Assembly (NCBI GenBank): GCA_030998225.1
Contig: JAPYXD010000725.1
Span: 238,124-302,123, forward strand
Direction: 5' to 3'
DNA: 64,000 bases
Origin: Diplolepis rosae
Taxonomy: Eukaryota > Arthropoda > Insecta > Hymenoptera > Diplolepididae
Part shown: positions 38,606 through 51,881 of the stretch, one piece after another
Position numbering within the stretch: position 1 is the first letter of the stretch
Layout: each line of letters opens with the position of its first letter
Notes under the pieces: generated by a model
What the model saw: only the letters and a program-made list of their open reading frames with translations
What the model was told of the DNA's origin: nothing
Databases searched by the model: none
Position numbers and translations under genes: made by a program

Positions 38606-38815
38606 GTAGGTTCAGTACGAAGTTATATTGTTCGCTTTCATCCTTTTATGCTACATTGAATCGTGTATTATCAAGAATATCAAATATGCGAATAACTGTT
38701 TTTAGCATCACGAGAAGTAAAAATTTTCACATACTACGCAATGTTTGAGTAATGTTTAGTTTCGAACCTTGAAACGTGCATGCTTAATAAACTGAAAAAT
38801 CGTATTTACACTTTC
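38606..38815 (+). repeat. Extra B monomer breaking A/B alternation
   Basis: A 210 bp B monomer follows another B. Its head (GTAGGTTCAGTACGAAG) is of the kind usually seen on A monomers that follow B, but it joins B sequence by TTGTTCGCTTTC. This looks like an exchange within the first 35 bp of a monomer that removed an A or added a B. Confidence 0.85.
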
Positions 38816-41800
38816 GTAGGTTAAGCACGAAGTAATATTGTTCGGTTTCATCTCTTCATGCTATATTGAATCGTGTATTATCGATGTAGCCAAATATGAG
38901 AATAACAGTTTTTAGCTTCACGAGAAGTGAAAATGTTCACATATTATGCAATGTTTGCATATTGTCTAGTGTCGAACCTAAAAAAGTGAATTTTGTCAAA
39001 ACCCTAAAAATCGTATCCGCATTGTCGTATGTTAAACAAAAAAGTTTTATTACTTGCTTTCTTCGTTTTTTGCTATATTGAATCGTTTGTTACCGAAGTT
39101 GTCAAATACCAGAATAACAGTTATTAGCTTCACAAGAAGGAAAAATGTTCACATACTACGCAATATTTCAGTAATGTTTAGTTTCGAACCTTGAAACGTG
39201 CATGCTTAATGAACAGAAAAATCGTATTTACACTTTCGTATGTTAAACAAAAAGTTTTATTGTTCGGTTTCATCCTTTTATGCTATATTGAATCGTGTAT
39301 TATCGAAGATGTCAAATACCAGAATAACAGTTTTTAGCTTCACGAGAAGTGAAAATGTTCACATATTATGCAATGTTTGCGTATTGTCTAGTGTCGAACC
39401 TAAAAAAGTGAATTTTGTCAAAAACCTAAAAATCGTATCCGCATTTTCGTATGTTGAACAAAAAGTTTCATTGTTCGCTTTCATCCTTTTATGCTATATT
39501 GAATCGTGTATTATCAAAAATATCAAGTATGCGAATAACTGTTTTTAGCATCACGAGAAGTAAAAATATTCACATACTACGCAATGTTTGAGTAATGTTT
39601 AGTTTCGAACCTTGAAACGTGCATGCTTAATAAACTAAAAAATCGTATTTACACTTTCGTAGGTTAAGCACGAAGTTATATTGTTCGGTTTCATCCTTTC
39701 ATGTTTTATTGAAAAGCGTATTATCGAAGATGTCAAATACCAGAATAACAGTTTTTAGCTTCACGAGAAGTGAAAATGTTCACATATTATGCAATGTTTG
39801 CATATTGTCTAGTGTCGAACCTAAAAAAGTGAATTTTGTCAAAAACCTAAAAATCGTATCCGCATTTTCGTATGTTGAAAAAAAGTTTCATTGTTCGCTT
39901 TCATCCTTTTATGCTATATTGAATCGTGTATTATCAAAAATATCAAGTATGCGAATAACTGTTTTTAGCATCACGAGAAGTAAAAATTATAACATACTAT
40001 GCAATGTTTGAGTAATGTTTAGTTTCGAACCTTGAAACGTGCATGCTTAATAAACTGAAAAATCGTATTTACACTTTGGTAGGTTAAGGACGAAGTTATA
40101 TTGTTCGGTTCCATCTTTTCATGCTATATTGAATCGCGTATTATCGAAGATGTCAAATACCAGAAAAACAGTTTTTAGCTTCACGGGAAGTGAAAATATT
40201 GACATATTATGCAATGTTTGCATATTGTCTAGTGTGGAACCTAAAAACGTGAATTTTGTCAAAAACCTAAAAATCGCATTCGCCTTTTCGTATGTTAAAC
40301 AAAAAGTTTCATTGTTCGCTTTCATCCTTTTATGCTATATTGAATCGTGTATTATCAAAAATATCAAGTATGCGAATAACTGTTTTTAGCATCACGAGAA
40401 GTAAAAATATTCACATACTACGCAATGTTTGAGTAATGTTTAGTTTCGAACCTTGAAACGTGCATGCTTAATAAACTGAAAAATCGTATTTACACTTTCG
40501 TATGTTAAACAAAAAGTTTTATTGTTCGGTTTCATCCTTTTATGCTATATTGAATCGTGTATTATCGAAGATGTCAAATACCAGTATCACAGTTTTAAGC
40601 TTCACGAGAAGTGAAAATGTTCACATATTATGCAATGTTTGCATATTGTCTAGTGTCGAACCTAAAAAAGTGAATTTTGTCAAAAACCTAAAAATCGTAT
40701 CCGCATTTTCGTATGTTGAACAAAAAGTTTCATTGTTCGCTTTCATCCTTTTATGCTATATTGAATCGTGTATTATCAAAAATATCAAGTATGCGAATAA
40801 CTGTTTTTAGCATCACGAGAAGTAAAAATATTCACATACTACGCAATATTTCAGTAATGTTTAGTTTCGAACCTTGAAACGTGCATGCTTAGTAAACTGA
40901 AAAATCGTATTTACACATTCGTAGGTTAAGCACGAAGTTATATTGTTCGGTTTCATCTTTTCATGCTATATTGAATCGTGTACTATCGAAGATGTCAAAT
41001 ACCAGAATAACAGTTTTTAGCTTCACGAGAAGTGAAAATATTCACATATTATGAAATGTTTGCATATTGTCTAGTGTCGAACCTAAAAAAGTGAATTTTG
41101 TCAGAAAACTAAAAATCGTAACCGCATTTTCGTATGTTCAACAAAAAGTTTTATTGTTTGCTTTCATCCTTTTATGCTATATTGAATCGTGTATTATCAA
41201 AAATATCAAATATGCGAATAACTGTTTTTAGCATCACGAGAAGTAAAAATTTTCACATACTACGCAATGTTTGAGTAATGTTTAGTTTCGAACCTTGAAA
41301 CGTGAATGCTTAATAAACTGAAAAATCGTATTTACACTTTCGTAGGTTAAGCACGAAGTTATATTGTTCGGTTTCATCTATTCATGCTATATTGAATCGT
41401 GTATTATCGAAGATGTCAAATATGAGAATAACAGTTTTTAGCATCACGAGAAGTAAAAATGTTCACATATTATGCAATGTTTGCATATTGTCTAGTGTCG
41501 AACCTAAAAAAGTGAATTATGTCAAAAACCTAAAAATCGCATTCGCATTTTCGCATGTTAAACAAAATGTTTTATTGTTCGCTTTCATCCTTCTATGCTA
41601 TATTGAATCGTGTATTATCAAGAATATCAAATATGCGAATAACTGTTTTTAGCCTCACGAGAAGTGAAAATATTCACATATTATGCAATGTTTGCATATT
41701 GTCTAGTGTCGAACCTAAAAAAGTGAATTATGTCAAAAACCTAAAAATCGTATCCGCATTTTCGTATGTTGAACAAAAAGTTTCATTGTTCGCTTTCATC

Positions 41801-41974
41801 ATTTTATGCTATATTGAATCGTGTATTATCAAAAATATCAAGTATGCGAATAACAGTTTTTAGCATCACGAGAAGTAAAAATATTCACATATTACGCAAT
41901 GTTTGCATATTGTTTAGTTTCGAACCTTGAAACGTGCATGCTGTAATAAACTGAAAAATCGTATTTACACTTTC

Positions 41975-42184
41975 GTATGTTAAACACGAAGTTTTATTGT
42001 TCGCTTTCATCCTTTTATGCTATATTGAATCGTGTATTATCGAAAATATCAAATATGTGATTAACTGTTTTTAGCATCACGAGAAGTAAAAATGTTCACA
42101 TACTACGCAATGTTTGAGTAATGTTTAGTTTCGAACCTTGAAACGTGCATGCTTAATAAACTGAAAAATCGTATTTACACTTTT
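41975..42184 (+). repeat. Extra B monomer breaking A/B alternation
   Basis: This is B after B, with a mixed head (GTATGTTAAACACGAAGTTT) and TATCGAAAATATCAAATATG in the middle. The preceding B contains CATGCTGTAATAAACTG, with two extra bases relative to CATGCTTAATAAACTG once its T run is aligned. Confidence 0.82.
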
Positions 42185-42605
42185 GTATGCTAAACAAAAA
42201 GTTTTATTGTTCGCTTTCAACCTTTTATGCTATATTGAATCGTGTATTATTGAAGATGTCAAATACCAGAATAACAGTTTTTAGCTTCGCGAGAAGTAAA
42301 AATGTTCACATATTATGCAATGTTTGTATATTGTCTAGTGTCGAACCTAAAAAAGTGAATTTTGTCAAAAACCTAAAAATCGCATTAGCATTTTCGCATG
42401 TTGAACAAAAAGTTTCATTGTTCGCTTTCATCATTTTATGCTATATTGAATCGTGTATTATCAAAAATATCAAATATGCGAATAACTGTTTTTAGCATCA
42501 CGAGAAGTAAAAATGTTCACATACTACGCAATGTTTGAGTAATGTTTAGTTTCGAACCTTGAAACGTGCATGCTTAATAAACTGAAAAATCGTATTTGCA
42601 CTTTC

Positions 42606-42815
42606 GTAGGTTTAGTACGAAGTTATATTGTTCGGTTTCATATCTTCAATCTATATTGAATCGTGTATTATCAAAAATATCAAATATGCGAATAACTGTT
42701 TTTAGCATCACGAGAAGTAAAAATGTTCACATACTACGCAATGTTTGAGTAATGTTTAGTTTCGAACCTTGAAACGTGCATGCTTAATAAACTGAAAAAT
42801 CGTATTTACACTTTC
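42606..42815 (+). repeat. Extra B monomer breaking A/B alternation
   Basis: This is B after B, with a GTAGGTTTAGTACGAAG head and an unusual CATATCTTCAATCTATATTG stretch, then a normal B body. Confidence 0.84.
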
Positions 42816-43236
42816 GTAGGTTAAGCACGAAGTTATATTGTTCGGTTTCATCCTTTCATGTTATATTGAAAAGCGTATTATCGAAGATGACAAATAACAG
42901 AATAATAATTTTTAGCTTCACGAGAAATGAAAATGTTCACATATTATGCAATGTTTGCGTATTGTCTAGTGTCGAACCTAAAAAAGTGAATTATTTCAAA
43001 AACCTAAAAATCGTATCCGTATTTTCGTATGTTGAACAAAAAGTTTCATTGTTCTCTTTCATCCTTTTTTGTTATATTGAATCGTGTATTATCAAAAATA
43101 TCAAATATGCGAATAACTGTTTTTAGCATCACGAGAAGTAAAAATTTTCACATACTACGCAATGTTTGAGTAATGTTTAGTTTCGAACCTTGAAACGTGC
43201 ATGCTTAGTAAACTGAAAAATCGTATTTACACTTTC

Positions 43237-43458
43237 GTAGGTTAAGCACAAAAAGTTTTATTGTTCGGTTTCATCCTTTTATGCTATATTGAATCGTGTA
43301 TTATCAAGATGTCAAATACCAGTATGCGAATAACTGTTTTAAGCTTCACGAGAAGTGAAAATGTTCACATATTTTGCAATGTTTGCATATTGTCTAGTGT
43401 CGAACCTAAAAAAGTGAATTATGTCAATAAACCTGAAAAATCGTATTTCCGCATTTTC
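43237..43458 (+). repeat. Chimeric A monomer with merged variants (222 bp)
   Basis: It is 11 bp longer than a normal A. Three insertions account for this, and each reads like two aligned variants kept side by side. GTTAAGCACAAAAAGTTTT merges the two head types (+2). ATCAAGATGTCAAATACCAG followed by TATGCGAATAACTG merges the A and B middles (+5). GTCAATAAACCTGAAAAATC followed by GTATTTCCGC merges the A and B tails (+4). It may be real recombination or a consensus error. Confidence 0.85.
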
Positions 43459-43672
43459 GTAGGTTAAGCACAAAAGTTTTATTGTTCGCTTTCATCATTT
43501 TATGCTATATTGAATCGTGTATTATCGAAAAATATCAAGTATGCGAATAACAGTTTTTAGCATCTCACGAGAAGTAAAAAGGTTCACATACTACGCAATG
43601 TTTGAGTAATGTTTAGTTTCGAACCTTGAAACGTGCATGCTTAATAAACCTAAAAATCGTATTCGCATTTTC
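43459..43672 (+). repeat. Chimeric B monomer with merged variants (214 bp)
   Basis: It is 4 bp longer than a normal B, with the same style of merged sites: GCACAAAAGTTTT, TATCGAAAAATATCAAG, and CATCTCACGAGAAG (a blend of CATCACGAG and CATCTCGAG). Its tail reads CCTAAAAATCGTATTCGC, which is A-like. It follows directly on the chimeric A at 43237. Confidence 0.85.
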
Positions 43673-44093
43673 GTATGTTAAACAAAACGTTTTATTGCTC
43701 GTTTTCAACCTTTTATGCTATATTGAATCGTGTATTATCGAAGATGTCAAATACCAGAATAACAGGTTTTAGCGTCACGAGAAGTGAAAATGTTCACATA
43801 TTATGCAATGTTTGCATATTGTCTAGTGTCGAACCTAAAAAAGTGAATTTTGTCAAAAACCTAAAAATCGTATCCGCATTTTCGTATGTTGAACAAAAAG
43901 TTTCATTGTTCGCTTTCATCCTTTTATGCTATATTGAATCGTGTATTATCAAAAATATCAAGTATGCGAATAACTGTTTTTAGCATCACGAGAAGTAAAA
44001 ATATTCACATACTAAGCAATGTTTGAGTAATGTTTAGTTTCGAACCTTGAAACGTACATGCTTAATAATCTGAAAAATCGTATTTACACTTTC

Positions 44094-44303
44094 GTAGGTT
44101 CAGTACGAAGTTATATTGTTCGCTTTCATCCTTTCATGCTATATTGAATCGTGTATTATCAAAAATATCAAATATGCGAATAACTGTTTTTAGCATCACG
44201 AGAAGTAAAAATGATCACATACTACGCAATGTTTGAGTAATGTTTAGTTTCGAACCTTGAAACGTGCATGCTTAATAAACTGAAAAATCGTATTTACACA
44301 TTC
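44094..44303 (+). repeat. Extra B monomer breaking A/B alternation
   Basis: This is B after B, with the GTAGGTTCAGTACGAAG head as at 38606. The monomer before each of these two also shares CGTACATGCTTAATAATCTG, so they are probably copies of one event about 5.5 kb apart. Confidence 0.84.
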
Positions 44304-44356
44304 GTAGGTTAAGCACGAAGTTATATTGTTCGGTTTCATCCTTTCATGTTTTATTG
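44304..44356 (+). repeat. 53 bp partial monomer inserted
   Basis: A head of the GTAGGTTAAGCACGAAG type runs for 53 bp to CATGTTTTATTGAA and is then cut off by a new monomer head (ATGTTAAACAAAAAG). It is a truncated monomer start inserted between complete copies. Confidence 0.85.
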
Positions 44357-47300
44357 AAATGTTAAACAAAAAGTTTTATTGTTCGGTTTCATCTTTTCAT
44401 GCTTTATTGAATCGTGTATTATCGAAGATGTCAAATACCAGAATAACAGTTTTTAGCTTCACGAGAAATGAAAATATGCACATATTATGCAATGTTTGCA
44501 TACTGTCTAGTGTCGAACCTGAACAAGTGAATTATGTCAAAAACCTAAAAATCGTATCCGCATTTTCGTATGTTAAACAAAAAGTTTTATTGTTCGCTTT
44601 CATCCTTTTATGCTATATTGAATCGTGTATTATCAAAAATATCAAATATGCGAATAACTGTTTTTAGCATCACGAGAAGTAAAAATTTTCACATACTACG
44701 CAATGTTTGAGTAATGTTTAGTTTCGAACCTTGAAACGTGCATGCTTAATAAACTGAAAAATCGTATTTACACTTTCGTAGGTTTAGTACGAAGTTATAT
44801 TGTTCGGTTTCATCACCTTATGCTATATTGAATCGTGTATTATCGAAGATGTCAAATACCAGAATAACAGTGTTTAGCTTCACGAGAAGTGAAAATGTTC
44901 ACATATTATGCAATGTTTGCATATTGTCTAGTGTCGAACCTCAAAAAGTGAATTTTGTCAAAAACCTAAAAATCGTATCCGCATTTTCGTATGTTGAACA
45001 AAAAGTTTCATTGTTCGCTTTCATCCTTTTATGCTATATTGAATCGTGTATTATCAAAAATATCAAGTATGCGAATAACTGTTTTTAGCATCACGAGAAG
45101 TAAAAATGTTCACATACTACGCAATGTTTGAGTAATGTTTAGTTTCGAACCTTGAAACGTGCATGCTTAATAAACTGAAAAATCGTATTTACACTTTCGT
45201 AGTTTAAGCACGAAGTTATATTGTTCGGTTTCATCTTTTCATGCTATATTGAATCGTGTATTATCGAAGATGTCAAATACCAGAATAACAGTTTTTAGCT
45301 TCACGAGAAATGAAAATATTTACATATTATGCAATGTTTGCATATTGTCTAGTGTCGAACCTAAAAAAGTGAATTTTGTCAAAAACCTAAAAATCGTATC
45401 CGCATTTTCGTATGTTAAATAAAAATTTTATTGTTCGCTTTCATCCTTTTATGCTATATTGAATCGTGTATTATCAAAAATATCAAATAAGCGAATAACA
45501 GTTTTTAGCATCACGAGAAGTAAAAATGATCACATACTACGCAATGTTTGAGTAATGTTTAGTTTCGAACCTTGAAACGTGCATGCTTAATTAACTAAAA
45601 AATCGTATTTACACTTTCGTATGTTAAACAAAAATTTTTATTGTTCGCTTTCAACCTTTTCTGCTATATTGAATCGTGTATTATCGAAAATGTCAAATAC
45701 CAGAATAACAGTTTTTAGCTTCACGAGAAGTGAAAATGTTCACATATTATGCAATGTTTGCATATTGTCTAGTGTCGAACCTAAAAAAGTGAATTTTGTC
45801 AAAAACCTAAAAATCGTATCCGCATTTTCGTATGTTGAACAAAAAGTTTCATTGTTCGCTTTCATCCTTTTATGCTATATTGAATCGTGTATTATCAAAA
45901 ATATCAAGTATGCGAATAACTGTTTTTAGCATCACGAGAAGTAAAAATATTCACATACTACGCAATGTTTGAGTAATGTTTAGTTTCGAACCTTGAAACG
46001 TGCATGCTTAATAAACTGAAAAATCGTATTAACACTTTCGTATGTTAAACAAAAAGTTTTATTGTTCGGTTTCATCCTTTTATGCTATATTGAATCGTGT
46101 ATTATCGAAGATGTCAAATACCAGAATAACAGTTTTTAGCTTCACGAGAAGTGAAAATGTTCACATATTATGCAATGTTTGCATATTGTCTAGTGTCGAA
46201 CCTAAAAAAGTGAATTTTGTCAAAAACCTAAAAATCGTATCCGCATTTTCGTATGTTGAACAAAAAGTTTCATTGTTCGCTTTCATCTATTCATGGTATA
46301 TTGAATCGTGTATTATCAAAAATATCAATTATGCGAATAACTGTTTTTAGCATCACGAGAAGTAAAAATGTTCACATACTACGCAATGTTTGAGTAATGT
46401 TTAGTTTCGATCCTTGAAACGTGCATGCTTAATAAACTGAAAAATCGTATTTACACTTTCGTATGTTAAACAAGAAGTTTTATTGTTCGCTTTCATCCTT
46501 TTATGCTGTATTGAATCGTGTATTATCGAAGATGTCAAATACCAGAATAACAGTTTTTAGCTTCACGAGAAGTGAAAATGTTCACATATTATGCAATGTT
46601 TGCATATTGTCTAGTGTCGAACCTAAAAAAGTGAATTTTGTCAAAAACCTAAAAATCGTATCCGCATTTTCGTATGTTGAACAAAAAGTTTCATTGTTCG
46701 CTTTCATCCTTCTATGCTATATTGAATCGTGTATTATCAAAAATATCAAGTATGCGAATAACTGTTTTTAGCTTCACGAGAAGTAAAAATATTCACATAT
46801 TACGCAATGTTTGAGTAATGTTTAGTTTCGAACCTTGAAACGTGCATGCTTAATAAACTGAAAAATCGTATTTACACTTTCGTATGTTAAACAAAAAGTT
46901 TTATTGTTCGGTTTCATCCTTTTATGCTATATTGAATCGTGTATTATCGAAGATGTCAAATACCAGAATAACAGTTTTTAGCTTCACGAGAAGTGAAAAT
47001 GTTCACATATTATGCAATGTTTGCTTATTGTCTAGTGTCGAACCTAAAAAAGTGAATTATGTCAAAAACCTAAAAATCGCATTCGCATTTTCGCATGTTA
47101 AACAAAATGTTTTATTGTTCGCTTTCATCCTTCTATGCTATATTGAATCGTGTATTATTGAAGTTGCCAAATATGAGAATAACAGTTTTTAACTTCACGA
47201 GAAATGAAAATGTTCACATATTATGCAATGTTTGCGTATTGTCTAGTGTCGAACCTAAAAAAGTGAATTTTGTCAAAAACCTAAAAATCGTATCCGCATT

Positions 47301-50300
47301 TTCGTATGTTGAACAAAAAGTTTCATTGTTCGCTTTCATCATTTTATGCTATATTGAATCGTGTATTATCAAAAATATCAAGTATGCGAATAACTGTTTT
47401 TAGCATCACGAGAAGTAAAAATATTCACATACTACGCAATGTTTGAGTAATGTTTAGTTTCGAACCTTGAAACGTGCATGCTTAATAAACTGAAAAATCG
47501 TATTTACACTTTCGTATGTTAAACAAAAAGTTTTATTGTTCGGTTTCATCCTTTTATGCTATATTGAATCGTGTATTATCGAAGATGTCAAATACCAGAA
47601 TAACAGTTTTTAGCTTCACGAGAAGTGAAAATGTTCACATATTATGCAATGTTTGCATATTATCTAGTGTCGAACCTAAAAAAGTGAATTTTGTCAAAAA
47701 CCTAAAAATCGTATCCGCATTTTCGTATGTTAAACAAAAAGTTTCATTGTTCGCTTTCATCCTTTTATGCTATATTGAATCGTGTATTATCAAAAATATC
47801 AAATATGCGATTAAATGTTTTTAGCAACACGAGAAGTAAAAATGTTCACATACTATGCAATGTTTGAGTAATGTTTAGTTTCGAACCTTGAAAAGTGCAT
47901 GCTTAATAAACTGAAAAATCGTATTTACACTTTCGTAGGTTAAGTACGAAGTTATATTGTTCGGTTTCATCCTTTCATGTTTTATTGAAAAGCGTATTAT
48001 CGAAGATGTCAAATACCAGAATAACAGTTTTTAGCTTCACGAGAAGTGAAAATGTTCACATATTATGCAATGTTTGCATATTGTCTAGTGTCGAACCTAA
48101 AAAAGTGAATTTTGTCAAAAACCTAAAAATCGTATCCGCATTTTCGTATGTTGAAAAAAAGTTTCATTGTTCGCTTTCATCCTTTTATGCTATATTGAAT
48201 CGTGTATTATCAAAAAATATCAAGTATGCGAATAACTGTTTTTAGCATCACGAGAAGTAAAAATATTCACATACTACGCAATGTTTTAGTAATGTTTAGT
48301 TTCGAACCTTGAAACGTGGATGCTTAATAAACTGAAAAATCGTATATACACTTTCGTAGGTTAAGCACGAAGTAATATTGTTCGAATTCATCTTTTCATG
48401 CTATATTGAATCGTGTATTATCGAAGATGTCAAATACCAGAATAACAGTTTTTAGCTTCACGAGCAGTGAAAATATTTACATATTATGCAATGTCTGCAT
48501 ATTGTCTAGTGTCGAACTTAAAAAAGTGAATTTTGTCAAAACCCTAAAAATCGTATCCGCATTGTCGTATGTTAAACAAAAAGTTTTATTCCTCGCTTTC
48601 TTCGTTTTATGCTATATTGAATCGTGTGTTACCGAAGTAGTCAAATACTAGAATAACAGTTATTAGCTTCACGAGAAGTAAAAATGATTACATACTATGC
48701 AATGTTTGAGTAAAGTTTAGTTTTGAACCTTGAAACGTGCATGCTTAATAAACTGAAAAATCGTATTTACACTTTCGTATGTTAAACAAAAAGTTTTATT
48801 GTTCGGTTTCATCCTTTTATGCTATATTGAATCGTGTATTATCGAAGATGTCAAATACCAGAATAACAGTTTTTAGCTTCACGAGAAGTGAAAATGTTCA
48901 CATATTATGCAATGTTTGCGTATTGTCTAGTGTCGAACCTAAAAAAGTGAATTTTGTCAAAAACCTAAAAATCGTATCCGCATTTTCGTATGTTGAACAA
49001 AAAGTTTCATTGTTCGCTTTCATCCTTTTATGCTATATTGAATCGTGTATTATCAAAAATATCAAGTATGCGAATAACTGTTTTTAGCATCACGAGAAGT
49101 AAAAATTTTCACATACTACGCAATGTTTGAGTAATGTTTAGTTTCGAACCTTGAAACGTGCATGCTTAGTAAACTCAAAAATCGTATTTACACATTCGTA
49201 GGTTAAGCACGAAGTTATATTGTTCGGTTTCATCCTTTCATGTTATATTGAAAAGCGTATTATCGAAGATGTCAAATACCAGAATAACAGTTTTTAGCTT
49301 CACGAGAAGTGAAAATGTTCACATATTATGCAATGTTTGCATATTGTCTAGTGTCGAACCTAAAAAAGTGAATTTTGTCAAAAACCTAAAAATCGTATCC
49401 GCATTTTCGTATGTTGAAAAAAAAGTTTCATTGTTCGCTTTCATCCTTTTATGCTATATTGAATCGTGTATTATCAAAAATATCAAGTATGCGAATAACT
49501 GTTTTTAGCATCACGAGAAGTAAAAATATTCACATACTACGCAATGTTTGAGTAATGTTTAGTTTCGAACCTTGAAACGTGCATGCTTAATAAACTGAAA
49601 AATCGTATTTACACTTTCGTAGGTTAAGCAAGAAGTTATATTGTTCGGTTTCATCCTTTCATGTTTTATTGAAAAGCGTATTATCGAAGATGTCAAATAC
49701 CAGAATAACAGTTTTTAGCTTCACGAGAAGTGAAAATGTTCACATATTATGCAATGTTTGCATATTGTCTAGTGTCGAACCTAAAAAAGTGAATTTTGTC
49801 AAAAACCTAAAAATCGTATCCGCATTTTCGTATGTTGAAAAAAAAGTTTCATTGTTCGCTTTCATCCTTTTATGCTATATTGAATCGTGTATTATCAAAA
49901 ATATCAAGTATGCGAATAACTGTTTTTAGCATCACGAGAAGTAAAAATATTCACATACTACGCAATGTTTGAGTAATGTTTAGTTTCGAACCTTGAAACG
50001 TGCATGCTTAATAAACTGAAAAATCGTATTTACACTTTCGTATGTTAAACAAAAAGTTTTATTGTTCGGTTTCATCCTTTTATGCTATATTGAATCGTGT
50101 ATTATCGAAGATGTCAAATACCAGAATCACAGTTTTAAGCTTCACGAGAAGTGAAAATGTTCACATATTATGCAATGTTTGCATATTGTCTAGTGTCGAA
50201 CCTAAAAAAGTGAATTTTGTCAAAAACCTAAAAATCGTATCCGCATTTTCGTATGTTGAACAAAAAGTTTCATTGTTCGCTTTCATCCTTTTATGCTATA

Positions 50301-51302
50301 TTGAATCGTGTATTATCAAAAATATCAAGTATGCGAATAACTGTTTTTAGCATCACGAGAAGTAAAAATATTCACATACTACGCAATGTTTGAGTAATGT
50401 TTAGTTTCGAACCTTGAAACGTGCATGCTTAATAAACTGAAAAATCGTATTTACACTTTCGTATGTTAAACAAAAAGTTTTATTGTTCGGTTTCATCCTT
50501 TTATGCTATATTGAATCGTGTATTATCGAAGATGTCAAATACCAGTATCACAGTTTTAAGCTTCACGAGAAGTGAAAATGTTCACATATTATGCAATGTT
50601 TGCATATTGTCTAGTGTCGAACCTAAAAAAGTGAATTTTGTCAAAAACCTAAAAATCGTATCCGCATTTTCGTATGTTGAACAAAAAGTTTCATTGTTCG
50701 CTTTCATCCTTTTATGCTATATTGAATCGTGTATTATCAAAAATATCAAATATGCGAATAACTGTTTTTAGCATCACAAGAAGTAAAAATGTTCACATAC
50801 TACGCAATGTTTGAGTAATGTTTAGTTTGGAACCTTGAAACGTGAATGCTTAATAAACTGAAAAATCGTATTTACACTTTCGTAGGTTAAGCACGAAGTT
50901 ATATTGTTCGGTTTCATCTATTCATGCTATATTGAATCGTGTATTATCGAAGATGACAAATAACAGAATAATAATTTTTAGCTTCACGAGAAATGAAAAT
51001 ATTCACATATTATGCAATGTTTGCATATTGTCTAGTGTCGAACCTAAAAAAGTGAATTATGTCAAAAACCTAAAAATCGCATTCGCATTTTCGCATGTTA
51101 AACAAAATGTTTTATTGTTCGCTTTCATCCTTCTATGCTATATTGAATCGTGTATTATCAAAAATATCAAATATGCGAATAGCTGTTTTTAGCATCACAA
51201 GAAGTAAAAATGTTCACATACTACGCAATTTTTGAGTAATGTTTAGTTTCGAACCTTGAAACGTGCATGCTTAATAAACTGAAAAATCGTAATTACACTT
51301 TC

Positions 51303-51512
51303 GTAGGATAAGTACGAAGTTATATTGTTCGCTTCCATCCTGTTATGCTATATTGAATTGTGTATTATCAAAAATATCAAGTATGCGAATAACTGTTTTT
51401 AGCATCACGAGAAGTAAAAATGTTCACATACTACGCAATGTTTGAGTAATGTTTAGTTTCAAACCTTGAAACGTGCATGCTTAATAAACTGAAAAATCGT
51501 ATTTACACTTTC
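51303..51512 (+). repeat. Extra B monomer breaking A/B alternation
   Basis: This is B after B, with a GTAGGATAAGTACGAAG head, CTTCCATCCTGTTATGC and TTGAATTGTG. Its partner is 59026-59235. Confidence 0.85.
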
Positions 51513-51881
51513 GTAGGTTAAGCACGAAGTAATATTGTTCGGATTCATCTTTTCATGCTATATTGAATCGTGTATTATCGAAGATGTCAAATACCAGAAT
51601 AACAGTTTTTAGCTTCACGAGAAGTGGAAATGTTCACATATTATGCAATGTTTGCATATTGTCTAGTGTCGAACCTAACAAAGTGAATTTGGTCAAAAAC
51701 CTAAAAATCTTTATGCTATATTGAATCGTGTATTATCGAAGATGTCAAATACCAGAATAACAGTTTTTAGCTTCACGAGAAGTAAAAATGTTCACATATT
51801 ATGCAATGATTGCATATTGTCTAGTGTCGAACCTAAAAAAGTGAATTATGTGAAAAACCTAAAAATCGTATCCTCATTTTC
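51513..51881 (+). repeat. A-A pair fused by a 53 bp internal deletion
   Basis: AACCTAAAAATC runs straight into TTTATGCTATATTG at about 51709. The end of one A and the first ~40 bp of the next are lost. The two-monomer span is 369 bp instead of 422. A short TTT/CTTT overlap lies at the joint. Confidence 0.88.

Larger units (their letters stand above)
37343..43236 (+). repeat. Mixed dimer block with extra B monomers
   Basis: The 421 bp dimer continues but no regular higher-order period is evident. Variants typical of earlier blocks reappear: the TTGCGTATTGTC dimer at 39238, the TTGAAACGTG dimer at 38186, and the GTTATTAGC dimer near 38.8-39.2 kb. Three single B monomers are inserted (38606, 41975, 42606). 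No gene or unique sequence is present. Confidence 0.75.
43673..50882 (+). repeat. Mostly regular A-B dimers
   Basis: Regular 421 bp dimers resume, many close to one another between 45.6 and 50.8 kb. Variants shared with the 13-30 kb region recur: the GTTATTAGC dimer at 48.4 kb, the TTGCGTATTGTC dimer at 48777, and CATGTTTTATTGAAAAGCG or CATGTTATATTGAAAAGCG dimers near 47.9, 49.2 and 49.6 kb. A-after-A occurs at 47093. No non-repeat sequence is present. Confidence 0.78.

Noticed and set aside
40119..40325. Minus-strand 68-codon frame, with another at 59435-59641
   Set aside because: Point changes remove stops that are present in nearly all other copies of the same stretch. Both are isolated accidents.
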